This document shows positions 43,129 through 50,364 of a stretch of 50,364 nucleotides of DNA, piece after piece. Within the stretch, counting starts at the first letter, position 1. Every line of letters begins with the position of its first letter. The notes beneath the pieces were generated by a model. The model had not been told where the DNA came from and ran no database searches. It saw nothing but the letters and a program-made list of their open reading frames with translations. The position numbers were made by a program, and so were the translations under genes. The stretch is from Candidatus Poribacteria bacterium (GTDB lineage Bacteria; Abyssobacteria; SURF-5): contig JACRIR010000156.1 of the NCBI GenBank assembly GCA_016215705.1, positions 1-50,364 of the forward strand, given 5' to 3'.

Positions 43129-44820
43129 ATGAATAAATTCTCGCAAAACCTGGGGTTTCGGCTTATTGCCTCGTCTATTCTCCTCGCCGTCGCCACGATT
43201 TTTGTCGCGGGATACGTTGTATACAAGAGAAGCCAGGTCGCCATTGTCGACAGCGCCTTGCACATGGTCAGGGAAGTGGCGCTCACGGTAGCTCAGGTGG
43301 ACTCCGCCGTCTTCATAGATGACTACCTGCAGAAGTATCTGACATCCAAGAGCGGGGGCGCATGGCTGATGGACAGCGACGGCGAGATACTTGCCAGCAC
43401 CGACCCGGCGTTGGGTGGCTCGGTCTCGGGCGAAAAGCCTCTCAGCAGGACGGTTTTCCGCCTCCAGTTTGCCCAAAAGTTCCAGAGGTTTGATGATTCA
43501 AAACGCACAGATGTTCACCTCGTGACCCCCTTGGACATAATGGCCAGGTATGAAGAAGGCATCGCCGAGTACGACTACAAGGACGCCACACGAATAGTCG
43601 CATTCAAGGTCATTCCCGGCAAGAACTGGCTTTTGGGCATTGACAAGCCGGTCGGGACGGCATACTCGGAACTCGACAACATCAAGAAGTATATCGTGAT
43701 CGTGTGCATCATCAGCATCGCTATGGTATCCGTTTTTTCCTGGTTGGCTATCACAAGAATCATCCAGCCATACTACAAGGACGTGGAAGACCTGAACGCC
43801 CGGCTGAGCGACTCCGTGAGGAAGCTCTCCGCGCTGCACAGGGTGGGCAAATCACTCCAACGGGTTTTGCCGCCGCACGATTTGCTGAGAGAGAGCATGA
43901 AGGGCGTTGCGGAAGCGCTCGGGTATGAAAGGATATTGGTGTACCTCGGGGGAAAAGACGTACAGAGCGCCAGGCTCGAGATGATATTGGAGAACGGAGA
44001 GGCTCTGTCGCCCGACAGAGCGCCGGAGGAGGCGCGCGTCCTGTCGCTGGACAGACAAAACGGCATTCTGGAGCGCGCTCTCATCGAACAGCGCCCTTAC
44101 ATTATCCGCGACCCCCTCACGAGCGATCTCGTTGATGGGGACAAGGCACGAATCCTCGGTCTTCAAGAGTTCGCCGTTGTGCCGCTCGTTGCAGAGAGCA
44201 AATGCATCGGCGTCATCGCCGTGGACAATCCCCTCTCAAAGAAACATATTCGCAACGAAGATATCGATACTCTGGCGACTTTTGCGGATCATGCGGGGTT
44301 GGCCATCGAGAGCGCGCGACTCCATACGGAATTGCAGAACTACGCCTATGACCTGGCGGCCACGGATTCACTCACCGGCTTATCCAATCGGTCGCATTTT
44401 GCGACATGGTTGGAAGCCCAAATGGCGGACAGCCGGAGGGAAGGGAAAGATTTTTCGATTGTTTTTATTCAGGCGCATTCTCTGAGGGAAATCAATCAAG
44501 AGTTCGGATACGCGGCCGGGAACATCGCGTTGAGACGACTGGGGCAGATGATTTCGGCGTCTCTCGTCGGAGAATCCAAAGCGGCAAGATTGGGCGGCGG
44601 AGAATTCGTAGTAGGTCTTCCGGCGCATTGCGAGGACTTTGCAAGAAAAGCGGCAGAAGAGCTTGAGCAGCGTGTTAGAGATTTCCGCTTCACCGAGGAA
44701 GGTCTTGAAAAAGCTCCTTTACGCATTACAGTCGTCCACGGCGGGCTAAGAGACGACAAGACGCCGGAGGAGTTCCTCGAACGCATGAGAAGATTGGTTC
44801 CAGCCCGAGGAGCCCAGTGA
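43129..44820 (+). CDS. Membrane sensor with GAF and degenerate GGDEF domain
   Basis: Signalling protein (563 aa). Membrane helices near 10-30 and 190-210 flank a periplasmic Cache-like sensor (GGAWLMDSDGEILASTDPAL, VIPGKNWLLGIDK). A coiled coil and GAF domain (about 235-405; LGLQEFAVVPLVAESKCIGVIAVDNP) lead to a GGDEF fold (about 410-560; ATDSLTGLSNRSHF). The active site reads RLGGGEF instead of GGDEF/GGEEF, and the metal Asp region reads VFIQAHSLREINQEFGY, so it is probably not a cyclase. It starts 42 bp after the cytochrome gene and is likely the last gene of that operon, suggesting a regulatory or GTP/c-di-GMP-binding role for the island. Confidence 0.85.
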   Translation: MNKFSQNLGFRLIASSILLAVATIFVAGYVVYKRSQVAIVDSALHMVREVALTVAQVDSAVFIDDYLQKYLTSKSGGAWLMDSDGEILASTDPALGGSVSGEKPLSRTVFRLQFAQKFQRFDDSKRTDVHLVTPLDIMARYEEGIAEYDYKDATRIVAFKVIPGKNWLLGIDKPVGTAYSELDNIKKYIVIVCIISIAMVSVFSWLAITRIIQPYYKDVEDLNARLSDSVRKLSALHRVGKSLQRVLPPHDLLRESMKGVAEALGYERILVYLGGKDVQSARLEMILENGEALSPDRAPEEARVLSLDRQNGILERALIEQRPYIIRDPLTSDLVDGDKARILGLQEFAVVPLVAESKCIGVIAVDNPLSKKHIRNEDIDTLATFADHAGLAIESARLHTELQNYAYDLAATDSLTGLSNRSHFATWLEAQMADSRREGKDFSIVFIQAHSLREINQEFGYAAGNIALRRLGQMISASLVGESKAARLGGGEFVVGLPAHCEDFARKAAEELEQRVRDFRFTEEGLEKAPLRITVVHGGLRDDKTPEEFLERMRRLVPARGAQ

Positions 44821-44833
44821 TCTGCCCCTGCTC

Positions 44834-44890
44834 TTGACAGAATCTCAAAGAGATGGTAGTATATTGCATAAAGTCAATAAAACGCATAAA
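44834..44890 (+). promoter_or_regulatory. Promoter with three 9-bp-spaced ATAAA repeats upstream of the second cytochrome unit
   Basis: TTGACA (44834-44839) with a 17-bp spacer to TAGTAT (44857-44862), or a 20-bp spacer to TATATT (44860-44865). ATAAA follows at 44868, 44877 and 44886, exactly 9 bp apart. The array sits on the expected transcription start, as at the regulator promoters. The first gene begins at 45030 after a ~150-nt leader. Confidence 0.7.
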
Positions 44891-45029
44891 CTGAGGCATC
44901 AACAGACTCCCAAACTTGCAAAGGACCCCCATGAAACGCCAGTTACCTTTGCAGACGGTAGAAAGTAGTTTCACCCTGGTCATATGACCCAACGAACGCC
45001 GGATTCTATGCAATTCGGGAGGAGAATTG

Positions 45030-46100
45030 ATGGGAAAGTGCGTTGGCTCTAGGAGGCTCCTGTCGTTTGTTACTATGCTCTGGCTGGCGACCTCGTGCGC
45101 GACCAATATCAGCACAACCGTGAAGAAGGACCCCGAACTGGCGCGCATTAAGAGTTTTGGCGTGATAGATGTTGCAGAGCTTAGAGGCGGCGACATAGTC
45201 TCCAAAGCTCTGGTGTCGGGCCTGCGTCAAAAAGGTTTTGTTGCGGAAAAGGCGCAAACGGCTGAGGAAGACTCTATTCGCAACGCGGCCCGTGGGCTGA
45301 ATGTTGACGGCGTCATCTACGGCTATATTTCCAGAACAGAACAGCATTCCTGGGTAACTCAAGGAGAAGAGCGCGTGCGGACGCGGGAAACCGCTACGGG
45401 GACGAAGGAAACCGTCACCTACGAGCCTCCGAGGCTGATTATAAATAAGACCATTAACGTGAGAATACGCGCTCTTGACAGCGTCACGGGAGACCTCTTG
45501 TGGGATGCGGAGGCGGAAATCACAGACGATATTGGAGCAGATGACGCGTATATGGTCGAGAAACTCGTGGGGAAGATACTTGAAGAACTCCCCCACTCCT
45601 CTACGAAAGGAGCCCTCGTTCCCCAGACGCAGGAGAATCAAAGCGTCCTTGTTGGACAGCACGCGCCCGACTTTGTCGCAAATACGATAAAGGGGGAGAA
45701 AATAGCTCTTGCGGATTTCGTGGGGAAGAAAACCATTGTGCTGAATTTTTGGGGAATCAGGTGCCTGCCCTGCATTCAGGAAATGCCAAAACTGGAAAGC
45801 ATTTACGGCCGATACAAAGACAAAGGGCTTGAAATTCTGGCGGTGAACGTCGACGGCGTGGATTCCGAGGTCATGCAGGCGAATCTTGTAAAGCAATTGG
45901 GAGGAACGAGCCTCAGCGTAACCTATCCCCTTCTGCTCGACGAGGAGTTCAAGATCATCGACCTGTATCATCTGACGGTGGCTCCATTGACAGTATTGAT
46001 TGATCGCGGCGGGGTTATCCGCTATCGACATACTGACTACCAGCCGGGAGACGAAGTCGATCTCGAGAATGCTATTAAGCAAGTGCTTCAATCAGGGTGA
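45030..46100 (+). CDS. Lipoprotein fusing a CsgG/GNA1162-like domain to a TlpA domain
   Basis: The product (356 aa) has a lipoprotein signal with lipobox ATSC. The first half (about 25-190) looks like the secreted alpha/beta domain of CsgG or DUF799/GNA1162-type lipoproteins (FGVIDVAELRGGDIVSKALV, NVDGVIYGYISR, RALDSVTGDLLWDAEAEI). The second half (about 205-355) is a TlpA thioredoxin domain with an intact CLPC motif (NFWGIRCLPCIQEMP) and a Pro loop (LTVAPLTVLIDRGG). GGGAGGAG precedes the ATG. The combination suggests a redox protein tethered near an outer-membrane assembly (inference). First gene of a unit with another TlpA protein, an NHL protein and a cytochrome. Confidence 0.78.
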   Translation: MGKCVGSRRLLSFVTMLWLATSCATNISTTVKKDPELARIKSFGVIDVAELRGGDIVSKALVSGLRQKGFVAEKAQTAEEDSIRNAARGLNVDGVIYGYISRTEQHSWVTQGEERVRTRETATGTKETVTYEPPRLIINKTINVRIRALDSVTGDLLWDAEAEITDDIGADDAYMVEKLVGKILEELPHSSTKGALVPQTQENQSVLVGQHAPDFVANTIKGEKIALADFVGKKTIVLNFWGIRCLPCIQEMPKLESIYGRYKDKGLEILAVNVDGVDSEVMQANLVKQLGGTSLSVTYPLLLDEEFKIIDLYHLTVAPLTVLIDRGGVIRYRHTDYQPGDEVDLENAIKQVLQSG

Positions 46101-46170
46101 AACACGGCGAGGCCATTGCGTCAGTAATTGCGTGTGGAATGATGCGGCGCCGTTGGAGAGGTGAGAAGCG

Positions 46171-46758
46171 ATGAAGGGAAAGTCAGCACAGATTATTTTC
46201 GGAGTGTTGCTTATGGGCGTTGTGATTGCCATTCCGTCGACTCCGTGTCTGCCGTCACTCCTTGACACGGGGCCGAAAGTCACGCAGGGAGACGCGTTGT
46301 CTCCCTTTGTTGCGACTGACTTGCAGGGCAGGGAAGTCAATCTGGCAAGCTACCTCGGGCACAAGGTAGTTCTGCTTGACTTTTGGTCCATATACTGCGC
46401 CCCTTGCGTTGCGGAAATGCCCACTCTGATTGATCTCCATAATAAGTACAACAAGATGGGATTGGAAGTGTTCGGAGTGAGTCTGGACAGCCATTTTAAC
46501 GCGCGCAGGCTCGCAAAGTTCGTGGAAGGTTTCGAGTATCGCATTCCTTATCCTATCATTCATGACGCGGGCTCGCAGATTCGCCAAATGTACGGGGTTG
46601 GCACGTTGCCGACCACGATAATCGTTGATGCCAGTGGCAAGGTGCAACTAATCCATATCGGTTTCTCGAAGGAAGACAAGAGGCTCATTGCGGATTTCGT
46701 AATACGCCTCATGGAAGAGCAAACAAGAAAAACGTCGCAGGTCAGACCCTCTAAATGA
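46171..46758 (+). CDS. TlpA/ResA-like thiol-disulfide protein
   Basis: Periplasmic thioredoxin-fold protein (195 aa). It has an N-terminal signal/anchor helix (IIFGVLLMGVVIAIP), an intact redox motif DFWSIYCAPCVAEMP (CAPC), and the cis-Pro loop GVGTLPTTIIVDASG. A role in cytochrome c maturation or in keeping extracytoplasmic cysteines reduced is expected from the family and the neighbouring cytochromes. It lies 70 bp after the fusion lipoprotein gene, same strand. Confidence 0.88.
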   Translation: MKGKSAQIIFGVLLMGVVIAIPSTPCLPSLLDTGPKVTQGDALSPFVATDLQGREVNLASYLGHKVVLLDFWSIYCAPCVAEMPTLIDLHNKYNKMGLEVFGVSLDSHFNARRLAKFVEGFEYRIPYPIIHDAGSQIRQMYGVGTLPTTIIVDASGKVQLIHIGFSKEDKRLIADFVIRLMEEQTRKTSQVRPSK

Positions 46759-46851
46759 GGGGCCATATTGTGTGAGAGGCTGGCCAACGGCCATCCTCGA
46801 GTGGCAGCAGTCTGATGATCTCCTGCCAAGAACTAAGGAGGAAGACGGAAG

Positions 46852-48444
46852 ATGCGGTTCAGAAGAGTTACCTCTGTGTTGCTGGGTCTTGCGCTCATTA
46901 CGCTCGCGACGAATGTGTGGGCCGAACTGCCTGCGCCGACGTGGGGAGCGGGTTTTCCGAGGCTCCTGGGAGATAAGGTTCTGCTCATGTGGTCGGCCGT
47001 GCCCGGCGCGGAGAGTTACAAGGTCTATCGGAATGGCCAGGTCTTAGCCAGTTCGGCCGCAACCAATTCCATAGACCCGAAGCCCGCTGCCGGAGACAAC
47101 CGATACACGGTGGTCGCCATTGCCGGCGGCGCCGAGGGCGCGAAGAGCGAAGAGAAGCTCATACAGATAAAGACGGTCGAGGAGATTATCGTCGCTCCGC
47201 CCACGGGCGTGATTTCGCGGCCGATTGAAGACGGTCTGGCCATTGTATGGGACAGGCCCAAAGGAACCGTTCTCGCGTTCAACGTTTATCGGAGCCTCGA
47301 ATCCGGCAAAGGGTACGAGATGATCGGCTCGGTGCAGGATACCACGTACATCGACCAGAACGTGAAAGAAGGCAAGAAGTATTACTATACGATAGCCGCT
47401 CTGGATGGCGCTTTCAAGGAGACCGAGAAATCAAAGGAAATCTCTGCTGTTTACACGAAGATGCAAGAGGAAACAGTTGCGGCAGGTCCGGCAGCCAAGG
47501 AATACAAGATAGTCATAAAAGCCACCAAGCTTGCGAATACTCTGGATTTGCTCGGAAGCGAGAAGCTGCTGGGGGCCGTTGACACCGCTATTTCGGACGC
47601 GGGCAAAGTGTACGTTGTAGACCAGGTCGCCGGCAACATCAAGGTATTCGACCTCGAGGGAAACTACCTTTCTCAATTCGGGCGAAAGGGTCCTGAAGAG
47701 AACGACTTCCGGCTCGCGTACGGAGTAGGTATATCTCCGGACGGCAAGGTCTACGTCGCCGATTGCAACAAGGTCTTCGTGTATTCGCCAGACGGCAGCC
47801 AGATATCCAGTTTCGGGCTTGAGCCCCCAAAGGTCAAGGAAATCCTCGAGGCGGCCTCGAAATCGAAGGAGGGACAGAGTGGCGCTCTGAAGCCATATCC
47901 GGTCGATGTCGCATTCGACAGCAAAGGAAACATGCTTGTCGTGGACAATGCTTTTGCAAGAGTGGTGGTTTTGGACCGGAACCATAAATATGTGACCGAA
48001 TTCGGCAAGTATGGGCACGGTGACGGGGAGTTGAAACACCCGAGCTACATTGCCGTCAACTCTAGAGGCGAGATCGGCATTGTCGACGGCATGAATCGCC
48101 GTGTTCAGGTGTTCACTGCCGACTATAAGTTCAAGTATGGCATAGGCGCTGCGAAAAGCTTCGTCGGCTCCTTCCTGGGACTGGGAGGCATCACTGTCAC
48201 GAAGGAAGGAAACTTTGTCGTGGCCGACCCTCCGCTCGAGTCAGTCCAGGTCTTTGACAGGGAAACGGGCGCCTACCTGTATCACTTCGGCAACGAGAAG
48301 GCCGAAGTCGAGCCGGATTCCAAGCAGCGTGCACTATGGGATGTCAGCAACCCGGCGGGCGTCTCAATAGACTTGAAGAACAACAACCTCTGGATATGTA
48401 TGCCAAAAGCAAGCAGCGCAGTGATCCGACACATCGCGGATTGA
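46852..48444 (+). CDS. Secreted fibronectin type III and NHL beta-propeller protein
   Basis: The product (530 aa) has a signal peptide ending NVWAEL. Two FN3-like domains follow (about 25-95; KVLLMWSAVPGAESYKVYRN, and about 115-200; GLAIVWDRPKGTVLAFNVYR), then NHL/six-bladed propeller repeats (about 230-525; DTAISDAGKVYVVDQVAGNI, GVGISPDGKVYVADCNKV, YIAVNSRGEIGIVDGMNRRV). Probably surface or periplasmic. AAGGAGG lies 9 nt upstream. It precedes a multiheme cytochrome gene by about 200 bp, mirroring the NHL-then-cytochrome pair on the other strand (31284-26184), so propeller and cytochrome appear to be a recurrent pair here. Confidence 0.87.
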   Translation: MRFRRVTSVLLGLALITLATNVWAELPAPTWGAGFPRLLGDKVLLMWSAVPGAESYKVYRNGQVLASSAATNSIDPKPAAGDNRYTVVAIAGGAEGAKSEEKLIQIKTVEEIIVAPPTGVISRPIEDGLAIVWDRPKGTVLAFNVYRSLESGKGYEMIGSVQDTTYIDQNVKEGKKYYYTIAALDGAFKETEKSKEISAVYTKMQEETVAAGPAAKEYKIVIKATKLANTLDLLGSEKLLGAVDTAISDAGKVYVVDQVAGNIKVFDLEGNYLSQFGRKGPEENDFRLAYGVGISPDGKVYVADCNKVFVYSPDGSQISSFGLEPPKVKEILEAASKSKEGQSGALKPYPVDVAFDSKGNMLVVDNAFARVVVLDRNHKYVTEFGKYGHGDGELKHPSYIAVNSRGEIGIVDGMNRRVQVFTADYKFKYGIGAAKSFVGSFLGLGGITVTKEGNFVVADPPLESVQVFDRETGAYLYHFGNEKAEVEPDSKQRALWDVSNPAGVSIDLKNNNLWICMPKASSAVIRHIAD

Positions 48445-48650
48445 TCAAAGATACTACGAATCACTGACTGTTCTGTCGAGTACCAATTCGGGCACGAAGA
48501 GGTTGCGGGAGGGAGGTGGTAGCCGGAGTCATGGAACGCTCCGCTGCTTTTGGTTCACGATTGTTTCGAGGTCTTATTGTGTGAGTCACGAAAAGAAATC
48601 AGTAAGGAGTTGGATGGAAGAAGAGAATCACTGACCAAGGAGTTTCGAGT

Positions 48651-50364
48651 ATGGTAAAGAGGCTAGCAGTTCCGATAGTAATTCTTGCGGCAATGTTGTA
48701 TTGCGTCCCCGCTTTCGGAGCAGTAGCCGGAACCGCTCATGAGCAATCGATCGGCGATCAAGGTGTGTGCTCGGCGTGTCATATTCCTCATAAAGCGCTG
48801 GGCGCGCGGTTGTGGCCCCAGTCAATGAGCGGACAGGAGGCTGTCTTCGGAGTGGTAGGCTCTTTGTGTTACTACTGTCACGGAACCGGTGGCGGCGCGG
48901 GTTTGGTCAATGCGGTGCAGATTTTTGCTATGGATGACACTATAGGCGCCTTCTCACACGGCCGCGATGTGAACCAATTGCCGGATCCTACCGGTACGAT
49001 GGACACGTCGCTCCCTTACGGCGGCGACTCCAGGTTCCAGTGCACCACTTGTCACAATGTCCATGATGACACAAGCAAGCCTTTCTTGCAAGATGATATT
49101 GATCAACTTTGCGCAAGATGTCACAAGCTCAGGCAGTTTGTAGGCGGGTCCGATCAGGCTGTTCAGGGCGCGTGGGGTAGCGGTTATTACGGCACAAGCA
49201 ACCCGGGCTCGCATCCCATGGGAACCGATGTCTATGGTGACAGCGATTCTCCGGCGAACTCGCCAATCAATATCACCGGCGCTGCAGTGTTCACCTATGC
49301 TTATGGCGCGACCTCAGCCCATAACCTCGGCGGTCACCTGATCGATGGGGCGACTACGCCCGGTTCTGGCGCCGGTGTAACATGCGCAACGTGCCATTCG
49401 GTGCATGGCGTCCAGACTGATGCCGACCCGCCTAGCGGCGGCACGGCGCCTGTCGCCAATCTGCTGACTATCGATCAGCCGACTGCAACAGGTGGTTTCG
49501 ATAACGCGCAGGATGGCAATGGCGACCCGCGAAATGCTCTTTGTGAAGGTTGTCATTACACGACGGCGACGACGATAGACGCCAGCACGGGCGCCGCATA
49601 TGGCGGCTCATATAGGCCAAATCCGGGCGCATCCGCCTATACACACCCGGTGGATGACCTGGGCGCCTCGATGGAGGCAAGCGTAAGCGCATTCCCGCAG
49701 TACTGGCCAGTGAGTTCCTCATCGGCCACAAACGTGAGCCCCGTTCCGATCTGCGAGTCGTGTCACACTCCGCATCCGAACGCCAACTCGAATAGGGCCA
49801 ACATAGTGGCTGCTTCCGGAACGCATATATTAAGGGCGCCGGAAGATGACTCGCTAGCCACGTACATTTGCTTCCAGTGCCATGACTTTACGCTTGGCGC
49901 TGGGCATCATCCGTCCAACGTGGCTATGGGCAGAATGGGTGACAGCGTCATAGGCAATAATGACGCTACTTTGACCTGCAGCGACTGCCATTCCGGAGCC
50001 CACAACTGGACAACGTTGGGCCTCGGGCTGGATCCTCAGTGGGAACCCGCAGGCAATGGCCGCAGCCGTCTCTCGTCGGTCGAGCGGGTGACCGCCGGTG
50101 CGTCAAAGGAATGCGAGGACTGTCACTATAACAATAACACCATTCCTTGCCCGACCAACAACAGCACGAACGGCGGCGGTGCTGTGAGTCACACGTGGCG
50201 TACGAGCACAAGCTACCAGGATATCGGCGAAGGCACGCATTATCTGGGCACGACGACGATGGACTACGCCCTCGGCTCATTCGGCGGATCGTCGTTCAAC
50301 GCCACCAGCGATGACTGGAGCGGCCAGGGTCAGGCGAATGCCAGATGGTCGCGCTTTGATGGAA
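48651..50364 (+). CDS. Multiheme c-type cytochrome, incomplete at right edge
   Basis: Open frame from ATG 48651 (AAGGAG at 48637-48642) to the window end, 571 codons with no stop. A signal peptide ends near AFGAVAG. Ten CXXCH motifs are visible: CSACH, CYYCH, CTTCH, CARCH, CATCH, CEGCH, CESCH, CFQCH, CSDCH and CEDCH, often with SVH, TPH or IPH following, as in doubled-CXXCH cytochromes. Spacers are long, Gly/Ser/Thr/Asn-rich and low in charge, as in surface or extracellular cytochromes, and resemble those of the giant cytochrome at 26184-29861. The C-terminus is outside the window, so the total heme number and any extra domain are unknown. The 206-bp gap before it shows no clear promoter. Confidence 0.88.
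   Translation, partial: MVKRLAVPIVILAAMLYCVPAFGAVAGTAHEQSIGDQGVCSACHIPHKALGARLWPQSMSGQEAVFGVVGSLCYYCHGTGGGAGLVNAVQIFAMDDTIGAFSHGRDVNQLPDPTGTMDTSLPYGGDSRFQCTTCHNVHDDTSKPFLQDDIDQLCARCHKLRQFVGGSDQAVQGAWGSGYYGTSNPGSHPMGTDVYGDSDSPANSPINITGAAVFTYAYGATSAHNLGGHLIDGATTPGSGAGVTCATCHSVHGVQTDADPPSGGTAPVANLLTIDQPTATGGFDNAQDGNGDPRNALCEGCHYTTATTIDASTGAAYGGSYRPNPGASAYTHPVDDLGASMEASVSAFPQYWPVSSSSATNVSPVPICESCHTPHPNANSNRANIVAASGTHILRAPEDDSLATYICFQCHDFTLGAGHHPSNVAMGRMGDSVIGNNDATLTCSDCHSGAHNWTTLGLGLDPQWEPAGNGRSRLSSVERVTAGASKECEDCHYNNNTIPCPTNNSTNGGGAVSHTWRTSTSYQDIGEGTHYLGTTTMDYALGSFGGSSFNATSDDWSGQGQANARWSRFDG

Noticed and set aside
45006-46091. A 361-codon open frame antisense to the fusion lipoprotein
   Set aside because: The plus-strand frame has a ribosome site, lipobox and CLPC thioredoxin motif; the antisense frame has none.

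Overview
The window looks like chromosomal DNA of an uncultured Gram-negative bacterium. Supporting signs are outer-membrane beta-barrel proteins ending in aromatic residues, lipoproteins, periplasmic thioredoxins and many secreted c-type cytochromes. Base composition is moderate and intergenic gaps are full of short palindromic and 9-10 bp periodic repeats. No rRNA, tRNA, CRISPR array or transposase was seen. I cannot name the phylum; the mix of multiheme cytochromes and TlpA proteins fits a respiratory, possibly subsurface or sediment, lineage (inference).

Left part (1-9.9 kb): a decayed nucleotidyltransferase fragment with its promoter still visible, then a phosphate locus: porin, pstS, pstC, pstA, pstB, phoU. 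Three direct repeats at exactly 11-bp spacing upstream of pstS resemble a Pho-box layout. PstC and PstA both carry large extra N-terminal periplasmic domains.

Middle part (9.9-26 kb): a minus-strand set with an outer-membrane protein and two histidine kinases (CHASE4-HAMP type, and a receiver-kinase-receiver hybrid). Then come separately transcribed genes: GH4 glycosidase, two related GNAT acetyltransferases, FHA-GGDEF diguanylate cyclase, XRE-cupin regulator, holin-like membrane protein, acyl-CoA ligase, nicotinate phosphoribosyltransferase, S2P-type protease with CBS domains, and a small lipoprotein. Gaps hold palindromes and two inverted copies of a composite repeat.

Right part (26-50.4 kb): a dense electron-transfer island. 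Seven multiheme c-type cytochromes carry 67 canonical CXXCH motifs inside the window. They alternate with six TlpA/thioredoxin-fold proteins (two fused to TPRs and lacking CXXC), two NHL beta-propeller proteins and a GAF protein with a degenerate GGDEF domain. Two tandem paralogous regulators combine a BldC/MerR-like helix-turn-helix, a cysteine cluster of eight invariantly placed Cys and a receiver-like domain. Four promoters in this island, including those of both regulators, carry three or four ATAAA-type direct repeats at exactly 9-bp spacing. I propose that these regulators bind the repeats and control the island. This regulator-operator-cytochrome unit is the best candidate for an undescribed system here. 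The last gene runs off the right edge.
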